Counted from the stretch's first letter, positions 32,757-41,662 are shown. The stretch is DNA of 48,102 nt from Brevibacillus fulvus (GCF_016908525.1 NZ_JAFBEB010000021.1:1-48102); one strand, 5' to 3'. A program made the numbers and translations. Notes: a model not told the origin generated them from the letters alone.

Positions 32757-34123
32757 ATCGTGAAAAGAAACGCTTGCTTATCTTTGACGACGAGCGGTCA
32801 CTCTATCAGCTAAGACAAAATCTAGCCGGAAGCAGTCGAATTGAGCCGGTAGCGGAGATTGCCCGCTGGGAAGAGTTATGGCAGGCAATGGCTGAGGTGA
32901 AGCCGGATGCGGTCTTGCTTGGCAGCTTGCCTGAGATTGATTGGGGAGAATTCTCGCGGCAAATGCAGCTTTATTATCCGCAAACGGCTTTGATGGCGGC
33001 GTGTTCCTTGCGGGAATTAAACTGGGAACCGTTTTTGCGCAATCTTGGATTTTGGGTCATCGGCAAACCGATCCAAGTTGCTCAGTTGGAGATGCTAGTT
33101 TCCCGTATGGAAATGCCCTGTATTCCCGTTCATCCCGGTTCGTCTGTTGCAGTTGGCGATAACAAGCCGCCGGCTGACTCCGCGCCCGCGCCGTCAGCCA
33201 ACGAGTCCAAGCAGATTATTACGGTTTACGGCCCAAAGGGCGGTGTAGGCAAGACGTTTTTGTCCCGGGAACTGGCTGTTTATTTTACACAACAAAAAAG
33301 GGAGAATCGACCGCTAAAAGTGCTAGCCGTCGACTTTAATCTCGATCTTGGCACATTTGCCACTTCATTAAACTTGCCGCGAACGCCCAATCTGTTCGGT
33401 TGGGTGCAGGCAATCGACCAGTTGTTGATGGCGGTGGTGGAACGGGAGGGGCGTCATCCCCAATCGTTGTCGCATGCCGAGTGGCAGGAGCATGCTGCCG
33501 CCGTGCGGATATCTCCGCAAGAGATCCGGCAGTATGTTGTCGTCCATGAGCCGACCGGATTGCATGTCCTCACTTCTCCTCGGGATATTCGTTACAGTTT
33601 TGAGATTAAAGATTATCATCTTTATCTGATGTTGGAAGCGCTGCGGCTCAGCGATTACGATGTGATCCTGATTGATACGGCTCCGGATACGACGGATGCT
33701 ACCGTACAAGCACTGTTTTTTGCGCAGCGGGTGATTATGGTCGGCAATCCTGTGGTGGATTCAATCGAAAATATTCAACGTATGCTCAAACTGCTGCGCG
33801 AAGCGGAATACCCGGAGGAGCGGATTCAGCTTTGCATTAACCGGCTGCAGCGAAAAGAGATGTTCACGCTGGAGGAGATGCGTGCCTATTTTCAGCTGCA
33901 TCCGAGCAAAAAGCTGTATACGATACCTGACGACGAGGAGGTGAAAAAATCGATCAATACAGGCATGCCGATGATATTGCAAGGGAAGTCGGCTGCGCGC
34001 GAGGCGTTGGAGATGCTGGGACGCTCGCTGCTGCCTGTTCAAGCGGAGAAGCCAGAGGAGGAAAAGGGTTTGGGAGGGAAACCCAAGAAGCGGGCCTCCC
34101 TGTTCAGTTGGTTATGGGGATAA
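32753..34123 (+). CDS. cpaE: Tad pilus assembly ATPase CpaE-like (MinD/ParA family)
   Basis: Protein of 456 aa. The N-terminal 115 residues resemble a receiver domain (LLIFDDERSLYQLRQ, PDAVLLGSLPEID) without clear phosphorylation conservation. A Pro/Ala-rich linker follows. The deviant Walker A GPKGGVGKT is at 160-168. DFNLDLGTFATSLN and VILIDTAPDTTDATVQAL complete the MinD/ParA fold, and PDDEEVKKSINTGMP is typical of CpaE/TadZ. In other bacteria CpaE/TadZ localises the pilus machine. GAGGAGGAA precedes ATG 32753. The 3' end overlaps the convergent dppF gene by 12 bp. Confidence 0.85.
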   Translation: MNREKKRLLIFDDERSLYQLRQNLAGSSRIEPVAEIARWEELWQAMAEVKPDAVLLGSLPEIDWGEFSRQMQLYYPQTALMAACSLRELNWEPFLRNLGFWVIGKPIQVAQLEMLVSRMEMPCIPVHPGSSVAVGDNKPPADSAPAPSANESKQIITVYGPKGGVGKTFLSRELAVYFTQQKRENRPLKVLAVDFNLDLGTFATSLNLPRTPNLFGWVQAIDQLLMAVVEREGRHPQSLSHAEWQEHAAAVRISPQEIRQYVVVHEPTGLHVLTSPRDIRYSFEIKDYHLYLMLEALRLSDYDVILIDTAPDTTDATVQALFFAQRVIMVGNPVVDSIENIQRMLKLLREAEYPEERIQLCINRLQRKEMFTLEEMRAYFQLHPSKKLYTIPDDEEVKKSINTGMPMILQGKSAAREALEMLGRSLLPVQAEKPEEEKGLGGKPKKRASLFSWLWG

Positions 34124-34930
34124 CTCGTTGCTGTGGTTTTCGGCTTGATTTACGCCGGCAGCCTGCAACGGATGCAATGACGATAACAATGTTTTGGTGT
34201 AAGCTTGGCGGGGGTGTTGGAAGATGTCCTCAATGGGACCTGTCTCCACAATCTCTCCTTTATACATGACGGCAGTCTGGTCACACATGTAGCGGATGAC
34301 TGACATGTTGTGCGAAATAAACAGGTAGGTCAGCTGGTGTTCGTGCTTTAATTCTTTCAACAGATTGAGCACGTTGGCCTGCACTGAGACGTCCAATGCA
34401 GAAGTCGGCTCATCAAGGATGACAAACTTCGGTTCGGTGATCAAAGCGCGGGCAATCGCGATCCGCTGACGCTGTCCGCCACTAAATTCATGCGGGTAAC
34501 GGGAAAGCTGATCCGTTTTCAGGCCCACCCGGGTGATTAACTGCTGAAGCCGTTCCATTGAACCTTTTTGCTTCCGTTCTCCAGCTGACAGCGCGTAAAG
34601 CGGTTCCAAGATGATCTCTTTGACCGTCATGCGCGGATCGAGCGATGATTGAGGGTCTTGAAACACGATTTGCATTTCGCCAGGCCGCTGCGGTTTGAAT
34701 TTATCTCCTTCCCACAACGGCTTTCCGGCAAGCTCGATTGTACCGGAACTTGGGGGTTCCAGGCCGATCAGCATTTTCGCCAGTGTGCTCTTGCCGGAAC
34801 CTGATTCACCGATCAGTCCGAAGCTTTCGCCTTTTTGAATCGTTAAATTGATGTCAGTTACCGCTTGAAAACGTTTTTTGCCGGAACCGTACGTTTTACT
34901 GACAGATTTCAGTTCAATCAATGGTTGCAT
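34112..34930 (-). CDS. dppF: Dipeptide/oligopeptide ABC transporter ATP-binding protein (DppF type)
   Basis: Second ATPase of a peptide importer, 272 aa. Walker A GESGSGKST lies near 42-50, the Q-loop in IVFQDPQSSLDPRMTV, the ABC signature FSGGQRQRI, and Walker B FVILDEPTSALDV. The C-terminal peptide-transporter extension is short here (QHPRQAYTKTLLSSLHP). ATG 34930 is chosen because GGGTGAGGTG stands 8-17 nt upstream and dppD stops 8 nt before it; in-frame GTG codons lie further upstream within dppD. It is the last gene of the minus-strand operon. Confidence 0.92.
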   Translation of the reverse strand: MQPLIELKSVSKTYGSGKKRFQAVTDINLTIQKGESFGLIGESGSGKSTLAKMLIGLEPPSSGTIELAGKPLWEGDKFKPQRPGEMQIVFQDPQSSLDPRMTVKEIILEPLYALSAGERKQKGSMERLQQLITRVGLKTDQLSRYPHEFSGGQRQRIAIARALITEPKFVILDEPTSALDVSVQANVLNLLKELKHEHQLTYLFISHNMSVIRYMCDQTAVMYKGEIVETGPIEDIFQHPRQAYTKTLLSSLHPLQAAGVNQAENHSNELSP

Positions 34931-34938
34931 TTCTATGT

Positions 34939-35898
34939 TCACCTCACCCAGCACGCAACGCGATGTTCTTGGTTATCTTGATACGCTTCTAAGGCAGGAC
35001 GATCCTCGCGGCACAAAGGCAAGGCCTGCGGGCACCGATCAGCAAATACGCAACCAGCCGGTCGATTGAATAAATTCGGCGTTTCCCCAGGAATTGCCGA
35101 CAACGGCTCATTCGGATCGGCCCAGTCGGGCAAGGCGCCAATCAAAGCACGGGTATAAGGATGTGCAGGCCGATGCAAGACATCGGAGGTAATGCCTGTT
35201 TCCATGACTTCCCCGGCATACATCACAATCACGCGGTTGCAAAGGCGGGCGACCACTCCCAGATCGTGCGTAATAAACATAATCGCTGTTCCGCGTTTGA
35301 CGGAAAGCTCCTTCATCAGCTTGAGGATTTCATCCTGAATCGTTACGTCCAGCGCAGTGGTCGGCTCGTCGGCAATCAACAGCGTAGGCGGAGCGGACAT
35401 GGCCAAGGCAATGACCACACGCTGCCGCATTCCGCCGCTGAGTTCAAAAGGGTATTTGCCCGCGACCAGCTCGGGATGATCAATATGCACTTCAGCCAAG
35501 CTGCGAATGGCCAATTGAGCCGCTTCCTTGCTGGAAACTTGTCGGTGACGTTTGATTACGCCAGCCAGTTGGTCACCGATCCGCATGGTGGGATGCAGAG
35601 CGGTCATCGGCTCCTGAAAAACCATGCCGATCTCTTTGCCGCGCAATTGCTGCTGCTCTTTTCGACCGAGACGCAACACATCTTTTCCTTTATAAAAGAC
35701 CGATCCTTGCGTAATTTTTGCGTTTTTCTCCAGCAACCCCAGGATGCTTAACGCCGTCACCGATTTTCCCGATCCCGACTCGCCGACAACTCCGATGATT
35801 TCCCCTTCGTCCATGGAGAACGAGACATTTTTCAAAGCTTGCAGTTTGCCTTGTATCGATTGAAATTCAACGGACAATTCCTTAATTTCCAACAACAT
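34939..35898 (-). CDS. dppD: Dipeptide/oligopeptide ABC transporter ATP-binding protein (DppD type)
   Basis: First ATPase of the importer, 319 aa. Walker A GESGSGKS is near 38-45, the Q-loop in GMVFQEPMTALHPTMRIG, the signature ELSGGMRQRV, and Walker B LLIADEPTTALDV. The C-terminal oligopeptide-transporter extension GCVFADRCPQALPLCREDRPAL carries the four-Cys pattern (last Cys in RVACWV) associated in this family with an iron-sulphur or structural site. It follows dppC by 16 nt. Confidence 0.94.
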   Translation of the reverse strand: MLLEIKELSVEFQSIQGKLQALKNVSFSMDEGEIIGVVGESGSGKSVTALSILGLLEKNAKITQGSVFYKGKDVLRLGRKEQQQLRGKEIGMVFQEPMTALHPTMRIGDQLAGVIKRHRQVSSKEAAQLAIRSLAEVHIDHPELVAGKYPFELSGGMRQRVVIALAMSAPPTLLIADEPTTALDVTIQDEILKLMKELSVKRGTAIMFITHDLGVVARLCNRVIVMYAGEVMETGITSDVLHRPAHPYTRALIGALPDWADPNEPLSAIPGETPNLFNRPAGCVFADRCPQALPLCREDRPALEAYQDNQEHRVACWVR

Positions 35899-35914
35899 TG
35901 TCTATTTGCCCTCC

Positions 35915-36784
35915 TTACCGATTCGCTTTCGGATCGAGAATATCGCGAATGCCGTCACCGATCAGATTAAAGCCGCAAGAGGCGAGAAATAGGGCCAATC
36001 CGGGGAAAGTCGGATACCACCAGTAATCGAGCAGGTATTTCCACCCTACGCTGATCATTGCCCCCCATTCGGGAGTGGGCGGTTGAGCCCCTAGACCAAG
36101 AAAGCCAAGCGTTGCCACCATCAAAATGGCATCGCCAATGTCAAGCGTAACCTGGATAATCACCGGGGTTACGGCATTGGGAATAATATGGCGGGTAATA
36201 ATACGCCAGGGCTTGATTCCAAACGTATACGCAGCTTTGACATACAGCCTTTCCCGCAAGGCGAGCGTTTCGGCGCGAGCCAAACGGACATAAACGGGTA
36301 CTTTGATGATCGCGATCGCCAGCAGGGCATTGAACAGATTGGGACCGAGCGTCGCCGCCACCGCCATGGCGAGCACCAAAGAAGGAAATGCCAACACAAT
36401 ATCCATGAGACGCATAATGATTTGATCAATGCGGCCGCCGAAATAACCGGAGACAGCGCCGATCGCCGTACCGATCACTCCTGCTGACAGGACAACAGCG
36501 ACACCCATACCCAAAGAAAGTCTTGCGCCGTACAAAATACGCGTAAAAATGTCTCGGCCAACCTCATCGGTTCCAAACAAGTGCTTGGCGGAAGGTGGAG
36601 AGAAACGCTCTACTACATGAATTTTGGTCGGTTCGTACGGACTGATCAACGGGACGAAGATCGCCAGCAAAATAATGAACAGCAGGACAACAAGACCAAC
36701 AAGGGTTAATGGATTTTTTCTGAACTTGTACCATAAGGGGTTGACCGTACGTTTCGCTGGAAGAAGCTCTGTTTGGACAGACAT
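35915..36784 (-). CDS. dppC: Dipeptide ABC transporter permease (DppC type)
   Basis: Membrane subunit of 289 aa with about six hydrophobic segments. A basic N-terminal tail is followed by LVGLVVLLFIILLAIFVPLISPYEP, then GTDEVGRDIFTRILYGARLSL, the DppC hallmark. The EAA loop that contacts the ATPases is near AAYTFGIKPWRIITRHIIPNAV. It lies 11 nt after dppB. Confidence 0.94.
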   Translation of the reverse strand: MSVQTELLPAKRTVNPLWYKFRKNPLTLVGLVVLLFIILLAIFVPLISPYEPTKIHVVERFSPPSAKHLFGTDEVGRDIFTRILYGARLSLGMGVAVVLSAGVIGTAIGAVSGYFGGRIDQIIMRLMDIVLAFPSLVLAMAVAATLGPNLFNALLAIAIIKVPVYVRLARAETLALRERLYVKAAYTFGIKPWRIITRHIIPNAVTPVIIQVTLDIGDAILMVATLGFLGLGAQPPTPEWGAMISVGWKYLLDYWWYPTFPGLALFLASCGFNLIGDGIRDILDPKANR

Positions 36785-36795
36785 GCTGAATCCCC

Positions 36796-37800
36796 CTATT
36801 CTTTGATTTGCGGGTCTAGCATATAGTAAGCAATATCGACTAGCAAATTGATCAGGACATAACCAATAGAAATAACAAAAGTAAAGCCCATAATCGCCGG
36901 AAAATCGAGATAGGCGATCGAGTCAACCACATATTTGCCCATTCCCGGCCAGCTGAAGATGGTTTCGGTTACGACCGCCCCTCCCAGCAAGGAGCCGAAG
37001 GAGAGCCCGACTACTGTAATCGTAGGGATGAGGGCATTGCGCAAGGCATAACGAAACAACAGCACCGGGCCATTGATGCCATTGGCCAATGCGGTGCGGA
37101 TGTAGTCTTGACCGAGTACCTCCAGCATGCTGGAGCGAACTTGACGTGTCACGATCGCCAACTGCGCAAAGGCGAGAGTAAATGCAGGGAGCAGGAGATG
37201 CCACAAACTGTTTTTAAAAGCAGCCCAGTTCCCGGTGAATAGACTGTCGACAAGATAAAGGCCTGTGATTCGGGCCGGCGGAGCAATCGCAAGATCCAAG
37301 CGGCCGCTGGACGGCAACCAGTCCAAAAACTTGTAAAAGATCAGGATGCCGACAAGACCGCTCCAAAAAACAGGGGTGGACACGCCCGCGATTGAAAAAA
37401 TTCGTCCAGCGTGATCCCAGCCGGTATCTTTTTTGACGGCCGATAAAATACCGAGCGGGATGCCGATGATAATGGCGATGACAAAGGCCAGAAGCGCCAA
37501 CTCAATCGTTGCCGGAAAAAAGGTGAGCAGATCATGGCTAACTGGCTGCTGCGTTCGAATGGAAGTACCGAAATCACCGACAAGAAGTCCTTTCAAATAA
37601 GTAAAATATTGGACCCAGACTGGTTGGTCCAGGCCCAATTGATGCCGAACTTCTTGCAGTGTTTCCTCGGAGGCGCGCTGTCCAACCATCATTCTTGCCG
37701 GATCGCCGGGGATCACGTGGGAAAGAAAGAATGTGAGCAGCGTGACACCCAGCAGCACAAACAGAAGCATGGACAGACGCTTCGTGATGATCCGTTTCAT
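36796..37800 (-). CDS. dppB: Dipeptide ABC transporter permease (DppB type)
   Basis: Membrane subunit of 334 aa starting MKRIITKRLSMLLFVLLGVTLLTFFLSHVIPGDPAR, the standard DppB N-terminus, with about six membrane segments. VRSSMLEVLGQDYIRTALANG is the EAA-type coupling loop and SWPGMGKYVVDSI is conserved near the C-terminus. It follows the substrate-binding-protein gene by 22 nt. Confidence 0.94.
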   Translation of the reverse strand: MKRIITKRLSMLLFVLLGVTLLTFFLSHVIPGDPARMMVGQRASEETLQEVRHQLGLDQPVWVQYFTYLKGLLVGDFGTSIRTQQPVSHDLLTFFPATIELALLAFVIAIIIGIPLGILSAVKKDTGWDHAGRIFSIAGVSTPVFWSGLVGILIFYKFLDWLPSSGRLDLAIAPPARITGLYLVDSLFTGNWAAFKNSLWHLLLPAFTLAFAQLAIVTRQVRSSMLEVLGQDYIRTALANGINGPVLLFRYALRNALIPTITVVGLSFGSLLGGAVVTETIFSWPGMGKYVVDSIAYLDFPAIMGFTFVISIGYVLINLLVDIAYYMLDPQIKE

Positions 37801-37822
37801 GCGGGAAACACTCCTTATTCGA

Positions 37823-39436
37823 TTATTTCGACATGTCAGCTAAATTATAGATGCCTTCCAGCATCGGGTTGTAGACCAACCCTTTGAGGTTTTTATTAAT
37901 CGGCAGGAGATAATCTTTTTGATACAAATAAAGGTAGGGTGCTTCTTCGATCACGATTTTTTGGGCCTCTTGATAGAGCTTCTCCCGTTCTGCTTGGTCA
38001 TTTATCGTAGCCGCCTGACGGACAAGGTTGTCCACTTGCTCATTTTTATAGAAGGCTCTGTTGCCAGAGAGACCAAAGTTGTTGGAGTCAAACCAGTAGT
38101 TCATAAACATGTACGGGTCGCCGAAGTCCGGACTCCACACGCCCAAGGCCAAATCAAAGTCGCCTTTATCGATCATCTCCCGGGAAGTGGCATAGGCAAC
38201 TTTATTCAAATTCAGCTTTACTCCGATGTCGGCAAAGAAGGCTTGCAGGGTAATCGCTTCCGTTTCCCACCATGCTTTGTTATCGGAGTACAGCAAGTTT
38301 AGCGACAAATTGGAGGCACCGGCTTCCGCCAGCAGCGCTTTCGCTTTTTCCGCATCATAGGTATATTGCAGAGCGGATTCATCGTGTCCCCACAGCCCCT
38401 TCGGAATCGGTCCGCGCATTTGCGTGGCGTAACCTTCCTGAACAGAGGCGGTCAATGCTTCGTAATCAATGGCGTAGCTTAAAGCTTGGCGAACTTTCGG
38501 GTTTTGCAGCGCTGGATTGCCTTTCGAAGTATTCACATACACATAGTCCACGAGCAAGCTGGGCTTTTGCAGGAGCTGGACATTCGGCAGTTCTTTTACC
38601 GAATTGAGCTGTTCTGCGGGAATTCCTTCGGCAATATCGATTTCACCTTGTTCGAGTTGCAGGCGCTGAGCTGTAGCATCTGGGATAATTCTGAAGTAGA
38701 CTTCTTTGAATGTAGGTTTGACTGAGGAGTTCGGGTTGACGGTAAGCTTGAGATACTCTCCTTTTTTCCATTCCGAGAGTTGATAAGGGCCGCTTCCCAT
38801 GGTGTTGTTGGCGAGGTAGTTTTGGCCGAGATCTCCGTTTTGTTCCTTTTCCATCACTTTAGGGTTAACGATTCCGCCATAGTTTGCAGCCAGGGTGGAG
38901 AGGAACGGCGGGAAAGTTTTCGAGAGAACAAAGGTGACTGAGGTGGGAGAGTTGACTTTAATTTCCTTGATTACATTGTAAACGTCGACTGGCCCTTTTT
39001 TGATTTTTAACGTTCGATCAAAGCTGAATTTGACGGCATCTGCGGTGACAGGCGTACCGTCGGCAAATTTGTTTCCTTCCGCGAGGGTGAAGGTCCATTC
39101 CAGACCATCGTCGCTCACCTTCCACTCTTTGGCCAGGCCTGGTTTTAACTCGGTGCTCTCTCCGTCATATTCAACCAGACGTTGGTAGGCAGGATAGGTA
39201 ATTTTCCAGGCGCTGTTGTCCATCGTCACAGCAGGATCCAATGTTCCCTGATCCGATGTCATTCCGACAACGAGGGTGTCCGAAGCGGTTTCTTTCTGTG
39301 GTTCGGACGTTGGCTGTGCCGAATTGGTCGGCTTTGTTTCCGGCGGACTGCTGGCAGGGTTGCTGCTACAAGCGGTTAACAGCAGGCAACCTGCGAGAAA
39401 CAGACTGCTGATCAGCGAAATCTTTCGTCGAATCAA
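37823..39436 (-). CDS. dppA: Dipeptide/oligopeptide-binding lipoprotein (DppA type)
   Basis: Extracytoplasmic family-5 binding protein of 537 aa. The lipobox LLLTAC is followed by a Ser/Pro/Thr-rich linker. TLDPAVTMDNSAWKITYPAYQRLVEYDG and ADGTPVTADAVKFSFDRTL are family landmarks. TTG 39436 is preferred: GGGGGG sits 6 nt upstream and gives a clean MIRRKISLISS signal peptide. An in-frame ATG at 39469 has no ribosome binding site. The ligand is probably a dipeptide; the nearby D-Ala-D-Ala dipeptidase suggests D-Ala-D-Ala. Confidence 0.9.
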   Translation of the reverse strand: MIRRKISLISSLFLAGCLLLTACSSNPASSPPETKPTNSAQPTSEPQKETASDTLVVGMTSDQGTLDPAVTMDNSAWKITYPAYQRLVEYDGESTELKPGLAKEWKVSDDGLEWTFTLAEGNKFADGTPVTADAVKFSFDRTLKIKKGPVDVYNVIKEIKVNSPTSVTFVLSKTFPPFLSTLAANYGGIVNPKVMEKEQNGDLGQNYLANNTMGSGPYQLSEWKKGEYLKLTVNPNSSVKPTFKEVYFRIIPDATAQRLQLEQGEIDIAEGIPAEQLNSVKELPNVQLLQKPSLLVDYVYVNTSKGNPALQNPKVRQALSYAIDYEALTASVQEGYATQMRGPIPKGLWGHDESALQYTYDAEKAKALLAEAGASNLSLNLLYSDNKAWWETEAITLQAFFADIGVKLNLNKVAYATSREMIDKGDFDLALGVWSPDFGDPYMFMNYWFDSNNFGLSGNRAFYKNEQVDNLVRQAATINDQAEREKLYQEAQKIVIEEAPYLYLYQKDYLLPINKNLKGLVYNPMLEGIYNLADMSK

Positions 39437-39475
39437 AAGAATCCCCCCAAAAAATATTAAATTGAACATAATTTA

Positions 39476-39504
39476 AATATATTGCAAATATTCACTTTGT
39501 TCAA
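39476..39504 (-). promoter_or_regulatory. Promoter of the dppABCDF operon, within an inverted repeat
   Basis: On the minus strand, TTGAAC (39504-39499) and TATATT (39481-39476) are 17 bp apart. The -35 is also one arm of an inverted repeat, TGTTCAAT at 39498-39505 with ATTGAACA at 39461-39468, whose other arm lies just after the start point. The pair could bind a regulator. Confidence 0.6.
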
Positions 39505-39549
39505 TATTTTCCTTTGGTTTTCTGATTGCTTGTCCAATGAAGCCGGATG

Positions 39550-40245
39550 TTAGCACACTTCTAATACCCCGCCGTAAATGGCTTCCGCCCGTTTCTTTTG
39601 TGCCCAGGAAAGGGTGCCAAACTCATAATGCCACCATTCCGCAGCATAATTGACAAAGCCTGCCTCAACCATCAAGTGGTAAAGCATGCGGCGGTTTTCG
39701 CGAATTTGCAAGGTGGCAGGGGTGTGTACCGGTAATGTCTCAAAATAACAAGTGGCAGCTCGCTCCGAAAAATCATCGAACGCCGTGCCCATGTCCAGCC
39801 AACTGTCTGCCGTTGCAATGGTCAGGTCAATTGCTCCTCCGCTTAGGTGAGGGGCGGGACGCCGAATATCCTGAGTCGGTTTGGCCACAAATTTGCACAA
39901 CTCCCGCTCCAGTTCTTCTCCTGCGGACAAGCCTTGTTCCAGCAAGCTTTGTTTGAAGCGCTCATAGAGCGATTGCTGCACCTGGAAAGGACGCCAGCCA
40001 TCCAGTACGACGAAAAAGTGGCCTTCAGGCAGTTGTTCCGCCGCCTTTTTCAGCAGCTGCGCAGCCCCTGTACGCAAAAAGGCTTCTTCTTTGGCTCCGC
40101 TGTGTCCCTGCTTGAAGTAATACGGATACACTTTGATTTTTTCGGACAGGGTGGACAGGGCTATCAACGGTTCGCCAGATTCGCGGAGTTGCGGCGAGAA
40201 AGTGGTTGTTTGCTCGGCAATAGGAATGGGGTGATCAACAAGCAT
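39550..40245 (-). CDS. ddpX: D-alanyl-D-alanine dipeptidase (VanX/DdpX family)
   Basis: Zinc dipeptidase of the M15 family, 231 aa. DGWRP (Arg85) is the transition-state Arg region. PHLSGGAIDL gives zinc ligands His133 and Asp140. EWWHYEFG supplies Glu203 and His206. The family cleaves D-Ala-D-Ala. ATG 40245 is chosen because ATGGAGGTC provides a GGAGG 8 nt upstream and a promoter-like pair lies just before it; a TTG start at 40377 would include that promoter and has no ribosome binding site. The gene lies directly upstream of dppA on the same strand. It is unlikely to be a vancomycin-resistance gene, as vanH and vanA are absent. Confidence 0.88.
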   Translation of the reverse strand: MLVDHPIPIAEQTTTFSPQLRESGEPLIALSTLSEKIKVYPYYFKQGHSGAKEEAFLRTGAAQLLKKAAEQLPEGHFFVVLDGWRPFQVQQSLYERFKQSLLEQGLSAGEELERELCKFVAKPTQDIRRPAPHLSGGAIDLTIATADSWLDMGTAFDDFSERAATCYFETLPVHTPATLQIRENRRMLYHLMVEAGFVNYAAEWWHYEFGTLSWAQKKRAEAIYGGVLEVC

Positions 40246-40278
40246 AAGTTCGACCTCCATTGGCTCTTTTTGGGACTT

Positions 40279-40307
40279 ATCGTACCGTAGAAAGCGGTTG
40301 AGGTAAA
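40279..40307 (-). promoter_or_regulatory. Probable promoter of the dipeptidase gene
   Basis: On the minus strand TTTACC (40307-40302) and TACGAT (40284-40279) are separated by 17 bp, about 27 nt upstream of the predicted start point and 34 nt before the ATG. It supports starting the dipeptidase at 40245. Confidence 0.45.
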
Positions 40308-40331
40308 TCGGAAATTTCTCGGCAAATCGTT

Positions 40332-40383
40332 GTACCGTTGCAGGAAGGCTGGCGATAATCAATCCGGCGATCCACAACGGTAC
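40332..40383. repeat. GTACCGTTG inverted repeat upstream of the dipeptidase gene
   Basis: GTACCGTTG (40332-40340) and its exact complement CAACGGTAC (40375-40383) are 34 bp apart. A third GTACCGT occurs at 40282-40288, overlapping the -10 of the dipeptidase promoter. The arrangement fits operator sites; no regulator is identified. Confidence 0.4.
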
Positions 40384-40423
40384 GGGCTAAAGCGTCTTTA
40401 ACGGTTGACTTGGCTTGTCCGGT

Positions 40424-41662
40424 TCAGTCCGTATACGCCTTCAGGACAATCACGGCATTGTGACCGCCAAAGCCAAACGAATTGGACAGTCCAATGGAAA
40501 GGCGGGCAGACCTGGCAGTGTTTGGCACATAGTCCAAGTCACAAGCGGGGTCAGGTTGCTCGAGATTGATGGTAGGAGGAATCAATCCCTCATTGAGGCT
40601 TTTTACCAGAGCAATCGCTTCGATACCGCCGGCCGCCCCGAGCATGTGGCCGGTCATCGACTTGTTGGCTGTGATCGGTATACGGTAAGCAGCCTCGCCA
40701 AACAACCGCTTGATGGCCAAAGTCTCCGATATATCGCCAATCTGCGTGCTGGTGGCATGGGCGCTGATCAGATCGACTTGTTCTGGAGATATGCCCGCTT
40801 CAAGCAAAGCAGCTTTCATGGCCAAATAGGGACCAATCCCTTCCGGATGGGTGGCTACCATATGATAGGCGTCCGAACTTGCCCCATAGCCGATGACCTC
40901 GGCATAAATACGGGCATCTCGTTTCAAGGCGTGTGACAGGGACTCCAGGACGAGAATGCCGGCCCCTTCCGCCATGACAAAACCATCGCGTCCAGCGTCA
41001 AACGGCCGACTCGCTTTGGCTGGTTCGTCATTGCGGCTGGAGATGGCTGTGGCATTGCCAAAGCTGGCCAGGGAAATTTCCGTAATCGCTGCTTCCGTCC
41101 CGCCGGCGATAATCACGTCGGCACCTCCCAAGCGGATCAGGCGGAACGCCTCACCAATCGCCGTGTTGCCGATCGAGCAGGCGGTGACCGGCGCGAGGGA
41201 TGGCCCTTGTGCTCCATATTTGATGCTGATCATGGCGGCTGCCATGTTGGCGATCATCATCGGGACGAGTGTCGGGCTGACGCGCTCGGGGCCTCTTTCT
41301 GTCAGCACAGCTTCTTGCTGCAGCAAGGTTTGGATACCGCCGATGCCTGAACCGACATACACGCCGAATCGTTCCCGATCGATTTGTTCTGGTGACAAAC
41401 CGGAATCCGTTACCGCCTCCTCCGCTGCAGCCAAGGCGAATTGGCAAAATCGATCCATTCGTCGCGCCTCTTTTCGGCCGAAGCGTTCTTCTCCATCAAA
41501 ATTGCGCACCATTCCGGCGATTTTTGTTTTATATCGTGAGGTGTCAAAACGATCTATCAAGGTAATGCCCGATTCCCCTTGGCACATTTTCCGCCAAAAC
41601 GTCTCAACATCATTTCCCAGCGGGGAGATAACTCCCATTCCTGTGATGACGACTCTTTCCAT
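40424..41662 (-). CDS. fabF: Beta-ketoacyl-ACP synthase II (FabF type)
   Basis: Condensing enzyme of fatty-acid elongation, 412 aa. Catalytic Cys162 is in TACSIGNTAIGEA, His302 in SAHATST and His339 in KSMTGH (Lys334), the Cys-His-His triad of KAS II. The usual NAHGTST is altered to SAHATST, a small departure. GSGIGGIQTLL and SNSFGFGGHN are family motifs. ATG 41662 has AAGGAGG 8 nt upstream (a second ATG at 41665 is only 5 nt away). No acpP, fabH or other fab gene is nearby, so it may be a paralogue with a special product. Confidence 0.92.
   Translation of the reverse strand: MERVVITGMGVISPLGNDVETFWRKMCQGESGITLIDRFDTSRYKTKIAGMVRNFDGEERFGRKEARRMDRFCQFALAAAEEAVTDSGLSPEQIDRERFGVYVGSGIGGIQTLLQQEAVLTERGPERVSPTLVPMMIANMAAAMISIKYGAQGPSLAPVTACSIGNTAIGEAFRLIRLGGADVIIAGGTEAAITEISLASFGNATAISSRNDEPAKASRPFDAGRDGFVMAEGAGILVLESLSHALKRDARIYAEVIGYGASSDAYHMVATHPEGIGPYLAMKAALLEAGISPEQVDLISAHATSTQIGDISETLAIKRLFGEAAYRIPITANKSMTGHMLGAAGGIEAIALVKSLNEGLIPPTINLEQPDPACDLDYVPNTARSARLSIGLSNSFGFGGHNAVIVLKAYTD

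Noticed and set aside
39550-40245. Interpretation of the VanX-family gene as vancomycin resistance
   Set aside because: No vanH, vanA or vanRS neighbours; the peptide transporter next door fits dipeptide use better.
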